A stretch of DNA of 44,383 nucleotides from UBA1731 sp964567665 (GTDB taxonomy: Bacteria; Verrucomicrobiota; Kiritimatiellia; RFP12; UBA1067), in assembly GCA_964567665.1 (NCBI GenBank), contig CAZMNN010000022.1, positions 1-44,383 of the forward strand. The letters are read 5' to 3'. The notes under the pieces were generated by a model, which ran no database searches, was not told where the DNA came from, and saw nothing but the letters and a program-made list of their open reading frames with translations. The number at the start of each line of letters is the position of its first letter. Position 1 is the stretch's first letter. Position numbers and translations under genes: made by a program. Positions 1 to 9,132 of this stretch are shown in pieces.

Positions 1-94
1 TTGCGGCGTTGCTCGCCCGAAGTTCGGCAGTTCCCCCTCAAATCGAGCACATAGAAGAGGCGGAGAGGTTGGAAAGGGAAAGTTCTACGTTGCG

Positions 95-370
95 CTAAAA
101 CAAGTCGGAGTGCGTTCCTGTATCGGATAGCGTGAGGACGAGAATGTTGTCTTGGACATAATAGAGCAGAACCCAGTCGTTCTCGATGTGACAATCGCGA
201 AGCCCCGTCAAGTTGCCGCCGAGAGCGTGGTCTTTGCACTCCAACGGAAGGGGAGTCCCTTCGGCGAGAATCCGGACGATGTTCGTGAGTTTGCGAATGT
301 CCTTTCCACGCTTCAGCATCCGTTTGAGAGATTTTCTGAAACGGTTGGTCTTTCTCACCTCGTACTTCAT
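95..370 (-). CDS. YafQ-family mRNA interferase toxin
   Basis: A 91-residue protein of the RelE/ParE superfamily. YafQ toxins cut mRNA on translating ribosomes. The residues that matter in E. coli YafQ have counterparts here: His48, His61, Asp65-Trp66, His87 and the C-terminal Phe91, so the enzyme looks intact. The N-terminal half is basic, as expected for ribosome and RNA contact. Its ATG overlaps the stop of the upstream antitoxin gene by 4 bp, so the two are translationally coupled with the antitoxin first. The family is assigned by motif and length, and the partner supports it. Exact YafQ versus another RelE subfamily is less certain. Confidence 0.88.
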   Translation of the reverse strand: MKYEVRKTNRFRKSLKRMLKRGKDIRKLTNIVRILAEGTPLPLECKDHALGGNLTGLRDCHIENDWVLLYYVQDNILVLTLSDTGTHSDLF

Positions 371-636
371 GAGAGCAGGAATTCTTCAAGTTTCGCGGAG
401 TCGGTACAGGCAGGGGCATTGGGATCGACGGCGACCTGCCTGGCTTCGTCAAGCGCTGCGAGAAGGCGGGCATTCCGTGTCGTGCGGCCGATTGCAAACG
501 GCAGTGCTTCCATGGCGAGCGATTTCTTGAAAAAGCACGTTATGGCCGTCGTGAGATTCATGCCAAAGTCGTGGAAAAGCTCTTCCGCTTCACGTTTGAG
601 AGTGTCGTCGATGCGAATGGTCAGAGATGTTGTCAT
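367..636 (-). CDS. RelB/DinJ-family antitoxin
   Basis: An 89-residue antitoxin. The N-terminus (TTSLTIRIDDTLKREAEELF) is a ribbon-helix-helix DNA-binding fold typical of RelB/DinJ proteins. The acidic C-terminal part should wrap the toxin. I chose the ATG at 634-636 because AAGGAACG lies just upstream and the RHH strand begins right after it. A longer open frame to 792 has no such site. The protein should neutralise the toxin encoded next to it and repress the shared promoter as a complex. The pair faces away from the recombinase at 728, and both may belong to one small genomic island. Confidence 0.88.
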   Translation of the reverse strand: MTTSLTIRIDDTLKREAEELFHDFGMNLTTAITCFFKKSLAMEALPFAIGRTTRNARLLAALDEARQVAVDPNAPACTDSAKLEEFLLS

Positions 637-727
637 TACATCGTTCCTTATTTTTCGTAAAATTGGTTGCATCATACTACATTGCCTGTGCAATGTCAAC
701 ACAATGAAACAGTGAAGGGAAAAAAGG

Positions 728-1663
728 ATGAAATACTCAGACTGGATTGAAAAATGGGTGGCTCGCAAGGAACCGCTGGTCAAGGCCTCCACCTATGCCG
801 CATACTCGAACATCATCGTCAACCATCTGCTGCCAAGATTCGGCAATTGCGAATTGGCGGACATCACGGAGGAGGCCATTCAAGACTACGTGTTCGATCT
901 TGTCCGAGATGGACGGCTGGATCGGACGTCCGGTCTCAAGCATTGCTCGGCGAAGGGAATTCTGATTGTCCTCAAAAGTACGCTTCGGGACGCTATGCGG
1001 CAGAAGCTGATTCCCCAGCAGATGTTCGACGTGCGCGTTCCGCTCTCGGACAAGCCCTATCAAGTGCAGATTCTCGACAAGGACGTCCAGCGACGGCTCG
1101 TCCAGGCCATCCACCTCGATTTGTCCTGCAAGAGCGTGGGCATTCTCATCAGCCTCTACACGGGACTTCGCATCGGTGAGGTCTGCGGACTCAAGTGGTC
1201 GGATTTCGACTTCGAGAACCGTCTGCTTTCTGTGCGGCGGACGGTTCAGCGGGTCTATCGCAAGTCGCTTGCGGGGGCGGGCGCATCCAAAGTTGTCGTG
1301 TCCACGCCGAAGAGCCGAACGTCTCGACGGGAGGTCCCGATTGCCAATATGCTTCATCCCGTGTTGCTGAAAATGCGTTCGGAAAACCAGGCGGCGTATC
1401 TCGTTTCGGGGACGGAAAAGTGCTGCGAAGTCAGGACGTTCCGCGAGTTCTTCATGCGGTTTCTGTCACGCCACGGCATTCCGTCCATTCGTTTCCACGC
1501 GCTTCGCCATACTTTTGCCACGCGGTGCATCGAAGCGGGCGGGGACTGCAAGACGGTGAGCGAACTGCTTGGACACGCCACCGTCAATCTCACGCTCAAT
1601 CTCTACGTCCATCCGCAGATGGAGCAGAAGCGTTCGTGCGTGGAACGGCTGGAGATGTTCTGA
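728..1663 (+). CDS. Tyrosine site-specific recombinase/integrase
   Basis: A 311-residue integrase with an N-terminal SAM-like core-binding domain (about 1-105) and a complete catalytic domain. The catalytic set is visible: Arg148 in TGLRIGE, His257 and Arg260 in HALRHTFATR, His283 in LGHAT, and the nucleophile Tyr293 in LNLYVHP. It should cut and rejoin DNA at specific sites through a 3'-phosphotyrosine. An AAGGG ribosome site precedes the ATG. It lies between a toxin-antitoxin pair and housekeeping genes, with no phage genes nearby. It is more likely an island or integrative-element integrase than XerC/D. The 172-bp region after it holds short repeats that could be its recombination site. 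Confidence 0.9.
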   Translation: MKYSDWIEKWVARKEPLVKASTYAAYSNIIVNHLLPRFGNCELADITEEAIQDYVFDLVRDGRLDRTSGLKHCSAKGILIVLKSTLRDAMRQKLIPQQMFDVRVPLSDKPYQVQILDKDVQRRLVQAIHLDLSCKSVGILISLYTGLRIGEVCGLKWSDFDFENRLLSVRRTVQRVYRKSLAGAGASKVVVSTPKSRTSRREVPIANMLHPVLLKMRSENQAAYLVSGTEKCCEVRTFREFFMRFLSRHGIPSIRFHALRHTFATRCIEAGGDCKTVSELLGHATVNLTLNLYVHPQMEQKRSCVERLEMF

Positions 1664-1682
1664 AGACAGGTTTTGCTGTATG

Positions 1683-1730
1683 TGCATTATCGAGTTTCAG
1701 GTGGTTGCGCAACGAGGTCATGCATTATCG
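1683..1730. repeat. Direct repeat pair around a palindrome, possible recombination site
   Basis: TGCATTATCG occurs at 1683-1692 and again at 1721-1730. Between them is the perfect 10-bp palindrome GTTGCGCAAC (1704-1713). The block starts 20 bp after the recombinase stop. Repeats of this size next to an integrase gene can be core or arm sites, but they may also be chance or an operator for the following promoter. Confidence 0.3.
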
Positions 1731-1748
1731 TTCCGCCTTGCGGAAATG

Positions 1749-1757
1749 TGATATAAT
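1749..1757 (+). promoter_or_regulatory. Extended -10 promoter of the nucleotidyltransferase gene
   Basis: TGATATAAT is a consensus TATAAT with the TGn extension. No good -35 lies 17 bp upstream (CGTTCC), as expected for an extended -10 promoter. It predicts a start near 1764 and a 5' leader of about 70 nt to the ATG at 1836. Confidence 0.6.
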
Positions 1758-1835
1758 GCACAGAAATTTTTCCGTTGGCGTATGCGGCGGCTTCATGTCG
1801 CATACGGATTTACTTACGAAAGGATAGAGACAGAA

Positions 1836-2747
1836 ATGAAACCTACACTTGTTGTTCTTGCGGCCGGAATGGGTTCACGCTATGGTGGGCTTAAGCAGGT
1901 AGACCCTGTGGGGCCGTCTGGCGAAGCCATACTCGACTATTCGGTGTTTGATGCGAAACGCGCCGGATTCGGCAAGGTTGTGTTCATCATCCGCAAGGAC
2001 TTCGAGGCTGAGTTCAAGGAGAAGGTTGGCGCGAAGTATGAAGGTGTGCTTCCCGTCGAATACTGCTATCAGGACATCAACGACCTGCCTGAGCCGTTCA
2101 AGGTGCCGGAGGGCCGTGCGAAGCCGTGGGGTACGGCACACGCAATCCGCGCCGCCCGCAACGTCGTGAAGGAGCCGTTCGCCGCCATCAACGCCGACGA
2201 CTTCTACGGACGCGATGCGTTCGCGAAACTCGCGGCGTTCCTCTCCGCGCCGAAGGCCGATTCCGGCTCTGTGCTCCATTTCGCGATGGTCGGCTACAAG
2301 CTCGACCTCACGCTCTCCGACAACGGATCTGTCGCGCGCGGCATCTGCAAGGTGGAGGACGGCAAGCTCCTTTCAGTCACGGAGATGACGAAGCTCGTCC
2401 GCGTTCCCGGCGGTGCGGAGAACCGCGAGGATGAGGCCAACCCCGTGAAGCTCACAGGCGAGGAGCGCGTGTCGATGAACCTTTGGGGCTTCACGCCGGA
2501 GCTGTTTGATGCCTTGGAGAAGCGCTTCCCCGCGTGGCTTGAAAAGAACGGTGCTGCACCGAAGTCCGAATGGTACATTCCGTTCGTCGTGGACGAGATG
2601 ATTCACGAGGGCAAGGCAGATGTTGCGGTTCTTCCGACCGACTCCAACTGGTTCGGTGTGACGTATCGCGAGGACAAGCCGTTCGTTACGGCTGAAATCG
2701 GCAAGCTCGTCGCCGCCGGCGAATATCCCGCCGATCTTCTGCACTGA
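1836..2747 (+). CDS. Sugar-phosphate nucleotidyltransferase family protein
   Basis: A 303-residue protein of the NTP_transferase fold. The N-terminal LVVLAAGMGSRYGG (residues 5-18) is the nucleotide-binding glycine loop. NADDFYG near residue 115 supplies the acidic metal-binding pair of such enzymes. The reaction is transfer of a nucleotidyl group from an NTP to a sugar phosphate, with pyrophosphate released. The exact sugar and base cannot be read from sequence. The ATG at 1836 is preferred over an in-frame ATG at 1782 because the glycine loop then lies at the N-terminus as usual and GGATAGAGA precedes it. It has its own promoter and is followed by a small terminator-like hairpin. Confidence 0.82.
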   Translation: MKPTLVVLAAGMGSRYGGLKQVDPVGPSGEAILDYSVFDAKRAGFGKVVFIIRKDFEAEFKEKVGAKYEGVLPVEYCYQDINDLPEPFKVPEGRAKPWGTAHAIRAARNVVKEPFAAINADDFYGRDAFAKLAAFLSAPKADSGSVLHFAMVGYKLDLTLSDNGSVARGICKVEDGKLLSVTEMTKLVRVPGGAENREDEANPVKLTGEERVSMNLWGFTPELFDALEKRFPAWLEKNGAAPKSEWYIPFVVDEMIHEGKADVAVLPTDSNWFGVTYREDKPFVTAEIGKLVAAGEYPADLLH

Positions 2748-2764
2748 ACGGCGTCCGCCGTTTT
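2747..2764 (+). terminator. Compact intrinsic terminator-like hairpin
   Basis: AACGGCG and CGCCGTT face each other across a 2-nt centre, and the downstream arm runs into TTTT. The hairpin sits directly on the stop codon of the nucleotidyltransferase and 28 bp before the rhamnosidase. The short T-run suggests partial rather than full termination. Confidence 0.4.
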
Positions 2765-2791
2765 AGTGCGTCAGATGGAAGGAATGGATCC

Positions 2792-5041
2792 ATGATGAAC
2801 GGGATTGCGCTGTTTCTTGCTGTGGCGGAATGGATTGCCGGCGCGTACGTGCCGCCGGCCGAGATGGATGAGGCGGCGTTTTTCAGGGATGCGCGGAACG
2901 ATGTCGTAAGCCGTGCGTTCACCGCAAAGCCGTCAGCCGTCCGCAAGGCGGAATGGCGCGTCGCCGCACCTGGAATGCGCGATCTCTTCGTGAACGGCGT
3001 ACGTGTGACGTCCACGGCCCTGCCGCCGTGGACGCCGTACCGCAAGCGGATTCTCGAAGAGTCGTTCGACGTCACCTCGCTCGTGAAGTCCGGTCGCGAG
3101 AACTCGCTTCGCGTGGAGCTTGGCAACGGATGGTGGAATCTCCTTCCTCTGAAGATGTGGTATTGCTACGACATGCGCAAGGCGCTGCCGCAGGGTACGC
3201 CGTGCGTGAAGGCGACGCTTGAGGTCACGTACGCCGACGGAAGCCGCCAGACGGTAGAGACCGATTCGTCCTGGCGGGCTTCCGAAGGCCGCGTTCTCTT
3301 CAACAGCATCTACATGGGCGTGAGGGAATATGCGCGGGATGGACGCGATGACGTCGGCGCCGCGAGGGTCGTGAAAGGCCCAGAGGGAAAAGTGGTCCCG
3401 GCGGGCGATTTCCCGAAAACGGTTGTGATCGAGCGCTTGAAGGCGAAGGGCGTTTCCCGGATTCAGGACGTAAAAGGGAAATGGCTTGTCGACATGGGCG
3501 CGAACCGCGCCGGAACGTATCGGGTGAAGCTGCGCAACGTGCCGGCGGGAACGGCGGTGAAGTTCAGGTCTGGCGAGCGCATGAACGTGGACGGCACGGT
3601 CAACGTGATGACGGCGGTCGCCGGGCAGGTCAAGAAGACGCATCGAGGTCCGCTTTTCGGAGTGGCCGAGCAGTGCGACACGTGGATTTCCGACGGCTCC
3701 GCAGAGGCCGTGTTTGAACCGAGGATGACGTTCCACTGTTTCCGCTACATTCAGGTTGAGGGGCTTCCGTACATGCCGAGGCCGGAGGATTTCGAGATGC
3801 TGGTGTGGTCTGCGGACGTGAAGGACGCCGCACACTTCGAGTGTTCCAATCCGCGTCTCAACGAGCTTCACGAAGTCTGCCGCCGCACGTTCAGGGCGAA
3901 CATGCAGAGCGTCCAGTCCGACTGCCCCGGACGCGAGAAGTTCGGCTACGGCGGCGATCTTGCGTGCACGGCGGAATCGTTCCGCTGCAACTGGGCGATG
4001 CTTCCGTTCTACCGGAAGATGCTGCACGATTTCCTGGACGAGGCGGAGGAGACTGGGTTGTTCCCGGAGACTGCGCCATATGTCGGAATCGGATGCAATT
4101 CCGTGATTCCGGAGATGGAGACGGGCGGCATTGCGTCCGGGTCGATGGGATGGGCGGTCGGTGTGCCGGTTCTGCTCGACGTGATGCTGCGCTATGACGG
4201 CGACGTCGATTCGATTCGCGAGGCCTATCCCGCGCTTGTGCGCTTCATCGACATTGTCTCAAGGCGCTATCCCAACGATGACCTTCCGCCGTGCATCGGC
4301 GACCACATTGCGGTCGAAAAGGCGGACTGCACGCTTTCCTGCTGGGCGCACTGGCATGAGTTCCTGACGAAGACCGCGAAGTTTGCGCGTCTGCTCGGCA
4401 AGGATGCGGATGCCGCCAACTTCACGGCACACGCCTCAAAGGTGGCGATGAAGTTCCGGTCTGAGTACGTGAAGCCCGGCGGAATCGTGAACCGCGGCTA
4501 TCAGGGCGAGCAGCTGTTCGCGCTCTACAACGGACTTCTTGAGGCGAAGGACGTGCCGGCGGCGTATGCGCACCTCAAGCGCGATATTGCCGATCATGGT
4601 GATGCGCTCACCACAGGAATCTTCACCACGCAGTATCTGTTCGAGTACCTGTCCTCGCATGGCGACGCCGCATTGGCCGGCAAGGTCGCCACGCACGAGG
4701 GCGCACCCGGCTATTTCTTCATGCTGGATCGCGGCGCGACGACGCTCTGGGAGGATTGGTTCGAGGCACAGTGCGATGACCTGTACAGCAACTGCCATCC
4801 GATGTTCGGCAGCGTGGAGCAGTGGCTCATGCGCCATGTGCTTGGCATTGCCGTGTGCGAGGATGCGGTGGGGTGCGACAAGGTGCGCATAGCGCCGAAT
4901 GCCGTCGCCGGCGTCACGTCCGCCTCCGGATGGCTTGATACGCCAAAGGGGCGCATCACGGTGTCCTGGCGGTTGGAGAACGGCAGGATGCTTGTCGAGA
5001 AGAGCGTCCCCGAAGGAATCAAGGTGGTTGCGGAGAACTGA
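2792..5041 (+). CDS. Glycoside hydrolase family 78, alpha-L-rhamnosidase
   Basis: A 749-residue enzyme that should release terminal alpha-L-rhamnose from glycans or glycosides by an inverting mechanism. Family signatures are clear. Beta-sandwich accessory domains fill roughly the first 340 residues. Then comes the (alpha/alpha)6 barrel with SVQSDCPGREKFGYGGD, where the Glu of REKFGYGGD matches the GH78 general acid. Further on is TTLWEDWF, holding another acidic active-site residue. The first 18 residues (NGIALFLAVAEWIAGAY) look like a signal peptide or export segment, so the enzyme probably acts outside the cytoplasm. Two adjacent ATGs (2792, 2795) are possible starts. The next gene begins 16 bp later, so they are probably co-transcribed. 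Confidence 0.9.
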   Translation: MMNGIALFLAVAEWIAGAYVPPAEMDEAAFFRDARNDVVSRAFTAKPSAVRKAEWRVAAPGMRDLFVNGVRVTSTALPPWTPYRKRILEESFDVTSLVKSGRENSLRVELGNGWWNLLPLKMWYCYDMRKALPQGTPCVKATLEVTYADGSRQTVETDSSWRASEGRVLFNSIYMGVREYARDGRDDVGAARVVKGPEGKVVPAGDFPKTVVIERLKAKGVSRIQDVKGKWLVDMGANRAGTYRVKLRNVPAGTAVKFRSGERMNVDGTVNVMTAVAGQVKKTHRGPLFGVAEQCDTWISDGSAEAVFEPRMTFHCFRYIQVEGLPYMPRPEDFEMLVWSADVKDAAHFECSNPRLNELHEVCRRTFRANMQSVQSDCPGREKFGYGGDLACTAESFRCNWAMLPFYRKMLHDFLDEAEETGLFPETAPYVGIGCNSVIPEMETGGIASGSMGWAVGVPVLLDVMLRYDGDVDSIREAYPALVRFIDIVSRRYPNDDLPPCIGDHIAVEKADCTLSCWAHWHEFLTKTAKFARLLGKDADAANFTAHASKVAMKFRSEYVKPGGIVNRGYQGEQLFALYNGLLEAKDVPAAYAHLKRDIADHGDALTTGIFTTQYLFEYLSSHGDAALAGKVATHEGAPGYFFMLDRGATTLWEDWFEAQCDDLYSNCHPMFGSVEQWLMRHVLGIAVCEDAVGCDKVRIAPNAVAGVTSASGWLDTPKGRITVSWRLENGRMLVEKSVPEGIKVVAEN

Positions 5042-5057
5042 AGAGAGGGATTTGTCC

Positions 5058-5903
5058 ATGGAAATGAACAGAAGGGATTTCTTTGTCGGCGCTGCGGCTG
5101 CTGCGGCGACCGCAGCGTTCGGCGGATGCCGTTCTCTCTGTGCTGAGAATAGGCGTCTGTACGCGCTTCAGCTCTATTCGATTCACAAGGTGTTCTGGAA
5201 CGATCCGGAGCGCATTCTTGCCGAACTGAAGAAGGCCGGGTACGATGGCGTGGAGTTCGCGGGCTATGCCGGAAGAACGGCGAAGCAGGTCGCCGCGCTG
5301 CTTTCCGGCGCGGGGCTTCTTGGCGCAGGGACGCATGTGAACGGCGACGTTGATCTTGTCGGGGACAACCTCAAGCGCACGCTCGACTTCTGCGCAGAGG
5401 CCGGAATCGAAAGCGTGACCACGCCCCATGCAAGCCGCGATTCCGCTGATGCGTACCGCAAGTTCGGCTATACGATGGGGCTGGCGGCGGAGGCTGCTGC
5501 GCCATATGGAATCAAGGTGGGGATACATACGACATACCATCATTTCAAGACGCGCTACGGTGGCGAATCCGCATGGGACATGATCTACAAGGATGCCTCG
5601 CCGAAGCTTCAGCAGCAGGTCGACACCTCCAACACGTTCAACACCGGAGAGGATGTTGTGGCTCTGCTGAAGAAATACCGCAACCGTCACCATTCGATCC
5701 ACGCAAAGGAGAACGTGCCGACGGTTGACGGAGTGTTCGGAGTTCCGCCGACCGACGGCGGCAAGTGCGTTCCGTGGAAGGATGTCATCGGGTACATGAA
5801 GACGGAGACCGCGCACAGGTGGTGGATTGTCGAGGCTGAAGGCAAACCGGCTGAGCTTGAGCCAGCAATCAAGTGCGTGAAACTGCTCCGCAGCTGGACT
5901 TGA
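5058..5903 (+). CDS. Tat-exported xylose isomerase-like TIM-barrel protein
   Basis: A 281-residue protein of the AP-endonuclease-2/xylose isomerase-like fold (sugar phosphate isomerase/epimerase family). The N-terminus NRRDFFVGAAAAAATAAFGG is a twin-arginine signal (RRDFF) followed by a hydrophobic stretch. It ends in GGC, which also fits a lipobox. The body shows LQLYSIHKVF, AGYDGVEFAGYAG, HTTYHHFK and HAKEN, consistent with metal-binding barrel strands. I chose the ATG at 5058 because GAGAGGGA sits 7 bp upstream and it exposes the Tat signal. Such proteins often accompany glycosidases and may epimerise or isomerise released sugars. The substrate is unknown. Confidence 0.82.
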   Translation: MEMNRRDFFVGAAAAAATAAFGGCRSLCAENRRLYALQLYSIHKVFWNDPERILAELKKAGYDGVEFAGYAGRTAKQVAALLSGAGLLGAGTHVNGDVDLVGDNLKRTLDFCAEAGIESVTTPHASRDSADAYRKFGYTMGLAAEAAAPYGIKVGIHTTYHHFKTRYGGESAWDMIYKDASPKLQQQVDTSNTFNTGEDVVALLKKYRNRHHSIHAKENVPTVDGVFGVPPTDGGKCVPWKDVIGYMKTETAHRWWIVEAEGKPAELEPAIKCVKLLRSWT

Positions 5904-5908
5904 GGCGC

Positions 5909-6574
5909 ATGGGCAGCGGCGCACGACATTTGCGCGGAATAAGGATTCTCCACGAGGACAGGGATGTCATTGTCGTGGAGAAGTCCGCCGGAATCCTGAC
6001 CTGCGCGACGCGTCGCGGCGGCGAATACACCGTTGAGGACGCCCTTAACGACTATGTGAGAAAAGGGCAGGCGAAAAGCCGCAGATGCGTCTATCTTGTC
6101 CACCGTCTCGACCGTGAAACCTCCGGCGTGATGATGGTCGCCAAGACAGCCGAGGTGCAGGAGCGCTTTCGCTCGAACTGGAACGAGCTTACGGAGAAGA
6201 CGTATCTTGCGCGGGTGCGCGGGCATCTTGATGCGAAGGAGGGTTCATTCGAGAGCTATCTTGCGGAGGATCAGAAGACGCTTATGGTACATTCCGTGAA
6301 GAACCCCCAGTACGGCAAGTATGCCTGTACGCTCTACAAGGTGATTGCGGAAGACCGGTTGACGACGCTTGTCGAGGTGCAGCTGAAGAGCGGACGCAAG
6401 AACCAGATCCGCGTCCACTTTTCCGAGAACGGACATCCGGTGGTCGGCGACAGCCGCTACGGCAAGGAGCGAGGCCCGCTGCTTCTTCATGCCTGGCGGC
6501 TTGCGTTCATCCATCCGCACACCGGCGAGCGGATGGTTTTCGAGACAGCGGTTCCGCGCTTCGCCGAAAGGTAG
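5909..6574 (+). CDS. RluA-family RNA pseudouridine synthase
   Basis: A 221-residue enzyme that isomerises specific uridines to pseudouridine in rRNA or tRNA. The catalytic motif HRLDRETSG is at residues 65-73, with nucleophile Asp68. SGRKNQIRVH and HAWRLAFIHPHTGE complete the family pattern. There is no N-terminal S4 domain, so it is a catalytic-domain-only form. The ATG at 5909 lies 3 bp after GAGG and 5 bp after the previous stop. An in-frame ATG at 5873 would overlap the upstream gene. Which RNA position is modified cannot be told. Confidence 0.88.
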   Translation: MGSGARHLRGIRILHEDRDVIVVEKSAGILTCATRRGGEYTVEDALNDYVRKGQAKSRRCVYLVHRLDRETSGVMMVAKTAEVQERFRSNWNELTEKTYLARVRGHLDAKEGSFESYLAEDQKTLMVHSVKNPQYGKYACTLYKVIAEDRLTTLVEVQLKSGRKNQIRVHFSENGHPVVGDSRYGKERGPLLLHAWRLAFIHPHTGERMVFETAVPRFAER

Positions 6575-6645
6575 ACACGGCGAAAAGCATCTCCCGGCGG
6601 CGTCGTGTGATGCTGCGGTTTTCCTGGCGCAATCGTCTGCGATTG

Positions 6646-6674
6646 TTGCAATGGGAGCGGAAACTTGCTACAAT
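6646..6674 (+). promoter_or_regulatory. Sigma-70-type promoter of the sugar permease gene
   Basis: TTGCAA (6646-6651), a 17-bp spacer, then TACAAT (6669-6674), with TGC just before it as an extended -10. The predicted leader is about 40 nt to the ATG at 6724. Confidence 0.72.
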
Positions 6675-6723
6675 GCCGCCATCTTTATCACAGTTTAAAA
6701 GAACAACGAGAAAGGTTTCGCCA

Positions 6724-8010
6724 ATGTCTGATTCGACAAACAGTTCCAAGGGCAATATGCTTGCCATAGGTGTGTGCTTCGCGCTCTTCTTCATGATTGC
6801 GTTCGTGACGAACTTCGCGGGCGCGATGGGTCCGATCCTCAAGAACCAGTTTGGCGCATCGAACATGGCGTCGCAGCTGGGATCCGCCGCGAACTTCTTC
6901 GCCTACTTCTTCATGGGCATCCCCGGCGGCCTCATCCTGAAGCGCAAGGGCTACAAGTTCACGTCGCTCCTCGCGGCGGCCGTGGGCTTCATCGGCGTGG
7001 GCGTCCAGCTCGCGTCGGCCTACTGCGGCAAGGGTAGCGCGTTCAACGTGTACGTGACGGGCGCGTTCGTGGCGGGCCTTTCGATGTGCCTCCTGAACCT
7101 CGTCGTCAACCCGCTCCTGAACACGCTCGGCGGCGGCGGCAACAAGGGCAACCAGCTCGTCCAGTGCGGCTGCTCGCTCAACTCGATCGGCGCGACGCTC
7201 TCCCCGATGATCCTCGGCTGGCTCGTCGGCGGCGAAGTGGCCAAGGCGCACGTCGGCCAGGCCGTTCCGGCGCTTGTGATCGCCATGGCGATCTTCGCGG
7301 TCGCGTTCGTGGTCATTGCGTTCTCAAAGATTCCTGAGCCGCACCTTGAGACGGCGGAGGAGCGCGCAAACCGCTCGCCTGTCCTGAAGGACATCTTCGA
7401 GACGCTCAAGTTCCGCCACTTCACGCTCGGTGCGCTGGCGATCTTCATGTACATCACGATCGAGAGCGGCATCCCGAACATGGCCATGAACTACATGACA
7501 TCGGAGAAGATCGGCGATGCGGCGAACCCGGCGTACGTCGGGACGGTCGTGGCGGGCAGCGTGTGCGGTGCATACTGGTTCTGCATGATGCTCGGACGTC
7601 TCGTCGGCAGTGCGCTGGGCGCGAAGCTCTCTTCGCGTCTGATGATCACCGTCTGCTCGATCCTCGGCATCGCCCTGATGCTGGCGACGATGTACCTGCC
7701 CGTCAAGATGGTCTCGGTGTGCGGCAAGGAGTTTCCGCTTTCGATGTGCACGATGCTGCTCTGCGGTCTCTGCACGTCCGTGATGTGGGGCGGCATCTTC
7801 AACATGGCTGCCGAAGGTCTCGGCAAGTACGTGCCGATGGGTTCGGGCATCTTCATGACGATGGTCGTGGGCGGCCTGATGCTCCCCGTCCAGGGCATGA
7901 TCGCCGACAGGATCGGATTCCTGAACAGCTACTGGCTGACGGTCGGCCTCTTCGCCTACGTGCTGTTCTACGCCCTCATCGGCTCGCGTGTCTCAAAGCG
8001 TGCGGAATAA
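6724..8010 (+). CDS. MFS sugar permease, FucP-like family
   Basis: A 428-residue membrane protein with about twelve hydrophobic segments, of the major facilitator superfamily. Its layout (NFAGAMGPILKNQFG after TM1, then FAYFFMGIPGGLILKRKGYK) resembles the fucose/glucose/galactose:H+ symporter group. It would import a hexose or deoxyhexose by proton symport. GAGAAAGG precedes the chosen ATG. In-frame upstream ATGs at 6607 and 6673 overlap or precede the promoter and are rejected. An aldose 1-epimerase gene follows by 18 bp, which fits a sugar uptake operon. Fucose or rhamnose specificity is not provable from sequence. Confidence 0.82.
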   Translation: MSDSTNSSKGNMLAIGVCFALFFMIAFVTNFAGAMGPILKNQFGASNMASQLGSAANFFAYFFMGIPGGLILKRKGYKFTSLLAAAVGFIGVGVQLASAYCGKGSAFNVYVTGAFVAGLSMCLLNLVVNPLLNTLGGGGNKGNQLVQCGCSLNSIGATLSPMILGWLVGGEVAKAHVGQAVPALVIAMAIFAVAFVVIAFSKIPEPHLETAEERANRSPVLKDIFETLKFRHFTLGALAIFMYITIESGIPNMAMNYMTSEKIGDAANPAYVGTVVAGSVCGAYWFCMMLGRLVGSALGAKLSSRLMITVCSILGIALMLATMYLPVKMVSVCGKEFPLSMCTMLLCGLCTSVMWGGIFNMAAEGLGKYVPMGSGIFMTMVVGGLMLPVQGMIADRIGFLNSYWLTVGLFAYVLFYALIGSRVSKRAE

Positions 8011-8028
8011 CCGGAACGAGGCTCGGCA

Positions 8029-9087
8029 ATGATTGACAGAAAGCCGTTCGGCTGCACCAAAGACGGCAGGACAGTGACCGCCTACACCCTCAAGGGTGCA
8101 GGCGGCCTTGTGCTTGAGGTGCTTGACTGGGGTGGACGTGTGAACCGGGTGGTTCTTCCCGACGGGCGCGACGTGGCCTTGGGGTTTGACGTCCCGTCCG
8201 GATGGGAAGACGGAGATCCATACTACGGATGCCTGATCGGACGGTACGCGAACCGCATAGGCGGTGGCAGATTTACGCTTGACGGCACAGAATACGTGCT
8301 GAAGTGCAACAACTTCCCCGGCGGAATCGGATGTGCGCTCCACGGTGCGGACGGCGGCTGGCACGACCGCATCTGGGAGGTCAAGCCGTTCGAGGAGGGC
8401 GACGATGCCGGTCTCGTGCTTTCGCTCGTCTCGCCGGACGGTGAAGGCGGCTTCCCTGGCGTTGTCGAAGCGACTGTGACGTATACAGTGACGAAAGACA
8501 ACGTCTGGCGCATCGGCTATCGCATGAAGGCGGTCGACAAGGCGACGCCTGTCGCCATGACGCAGCACGTGTACTTCAACATGGACGGCGCGGGTAGCGG
8601 GTCGGTGGAGGATCATTCGCTCACGGTAAACGCAAACGAGTATCTTCCGTACGATGCAGGGCAGATACCGACGGGGGAAAAGGTGAGCGTCGAGGGAACG
8701 CCGTTTTCGTTCGTTGATCCGCACACGATACGTGAGCGGATCGATGCGGATGACGAAGTCCTCAAGTACGGCAAGGGCTACGACCACTGCTGGGCGCTTA
8801 ATGCCGACAAGTCCGGCGCCGGCCTGACGTTTGCGGCGCGTCTGCGCGGAAGTTCCGGCTCTGCGCTGGAGGTGTGGACTTCCGAGCCTGGAATCCAGAT
8901 CTACACCGGCAACTGGATTCCGGACGGCTATCCGGCGAAGGACGGCGGCAGGCTTTCTCCGCGCTGCGGCATTGCGCTTGAGACCGGGGCATTTCCGGAT
9001 TCTCCGAACAAGCCAAACTTCCCCGATACGGTTCTCCGTCCGGGCGAGGTTCGCGAATCGGTCACGGAGTACCGTTTCTGCCGCTGA
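8029..9087 (+). CDS. galM: Aldose 1-epimerase (mutarotase)
   Basis: A 352-residue cytoplasmic or periplasmic mutarotase that interconverts alpha and beta anomers of aldohexoses. GalM landmarks are all present in order: GRYANRI, NNFPGGIGCALHG, the TQHVYFNMDG strand carrying the catalytic His, YDHCW, and ALETGAFPDSPN, whose Glu is the catalytic base. Length is normal for the family. It follows the permease closely and probably shares its transcript. There is no signal peptide. It would speed equilibration of the sugar imported by the permease. Confidence 0.92.
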   Translation: MIDRKPFGCTKDGRTVTAYTLKGAGGLVLEVLDWGGRVNRVVLPDGRDVALGFDVPSGWEDGDPYYGCLIGRYANRIGGGRFTLDGTEYVLKCNNFPGGIGCALHGADGGWHDRIWEVKPFEEGDDAGLVLSLVSPDGEGGFPGVVEATVTYTVTKDNVWRIGYRMKAVDKATPVAMTQHVYFNMDGAGSGSVEDHSLTVNANEYLPYDAGQIPTGEKVSVEGTPFSFVDPHTIRERIDADDEVLKYGKGYDHCWALNADKSGAGLTFAARLRGSSGSALEVWTSEPGIQIYTGNWIPDGYPAKDGGRLSPRCGIALETGAFPDSPNKPNFPDTVLRPGEVRESVTEYRFCR

Positions 9088-9132
9088 CGAACGCAGTTCC
9101 GGTGTTTGGGATTGGTTTTTGAAAGGACAACA

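Noticed and set aside
2933..4027. Long minus-strand open frame over the rhamnosidase
   Set aside because: It is a mirror of the GH78 coding sequence in a GC-rich gene, with no ribosome site or family resemblance.
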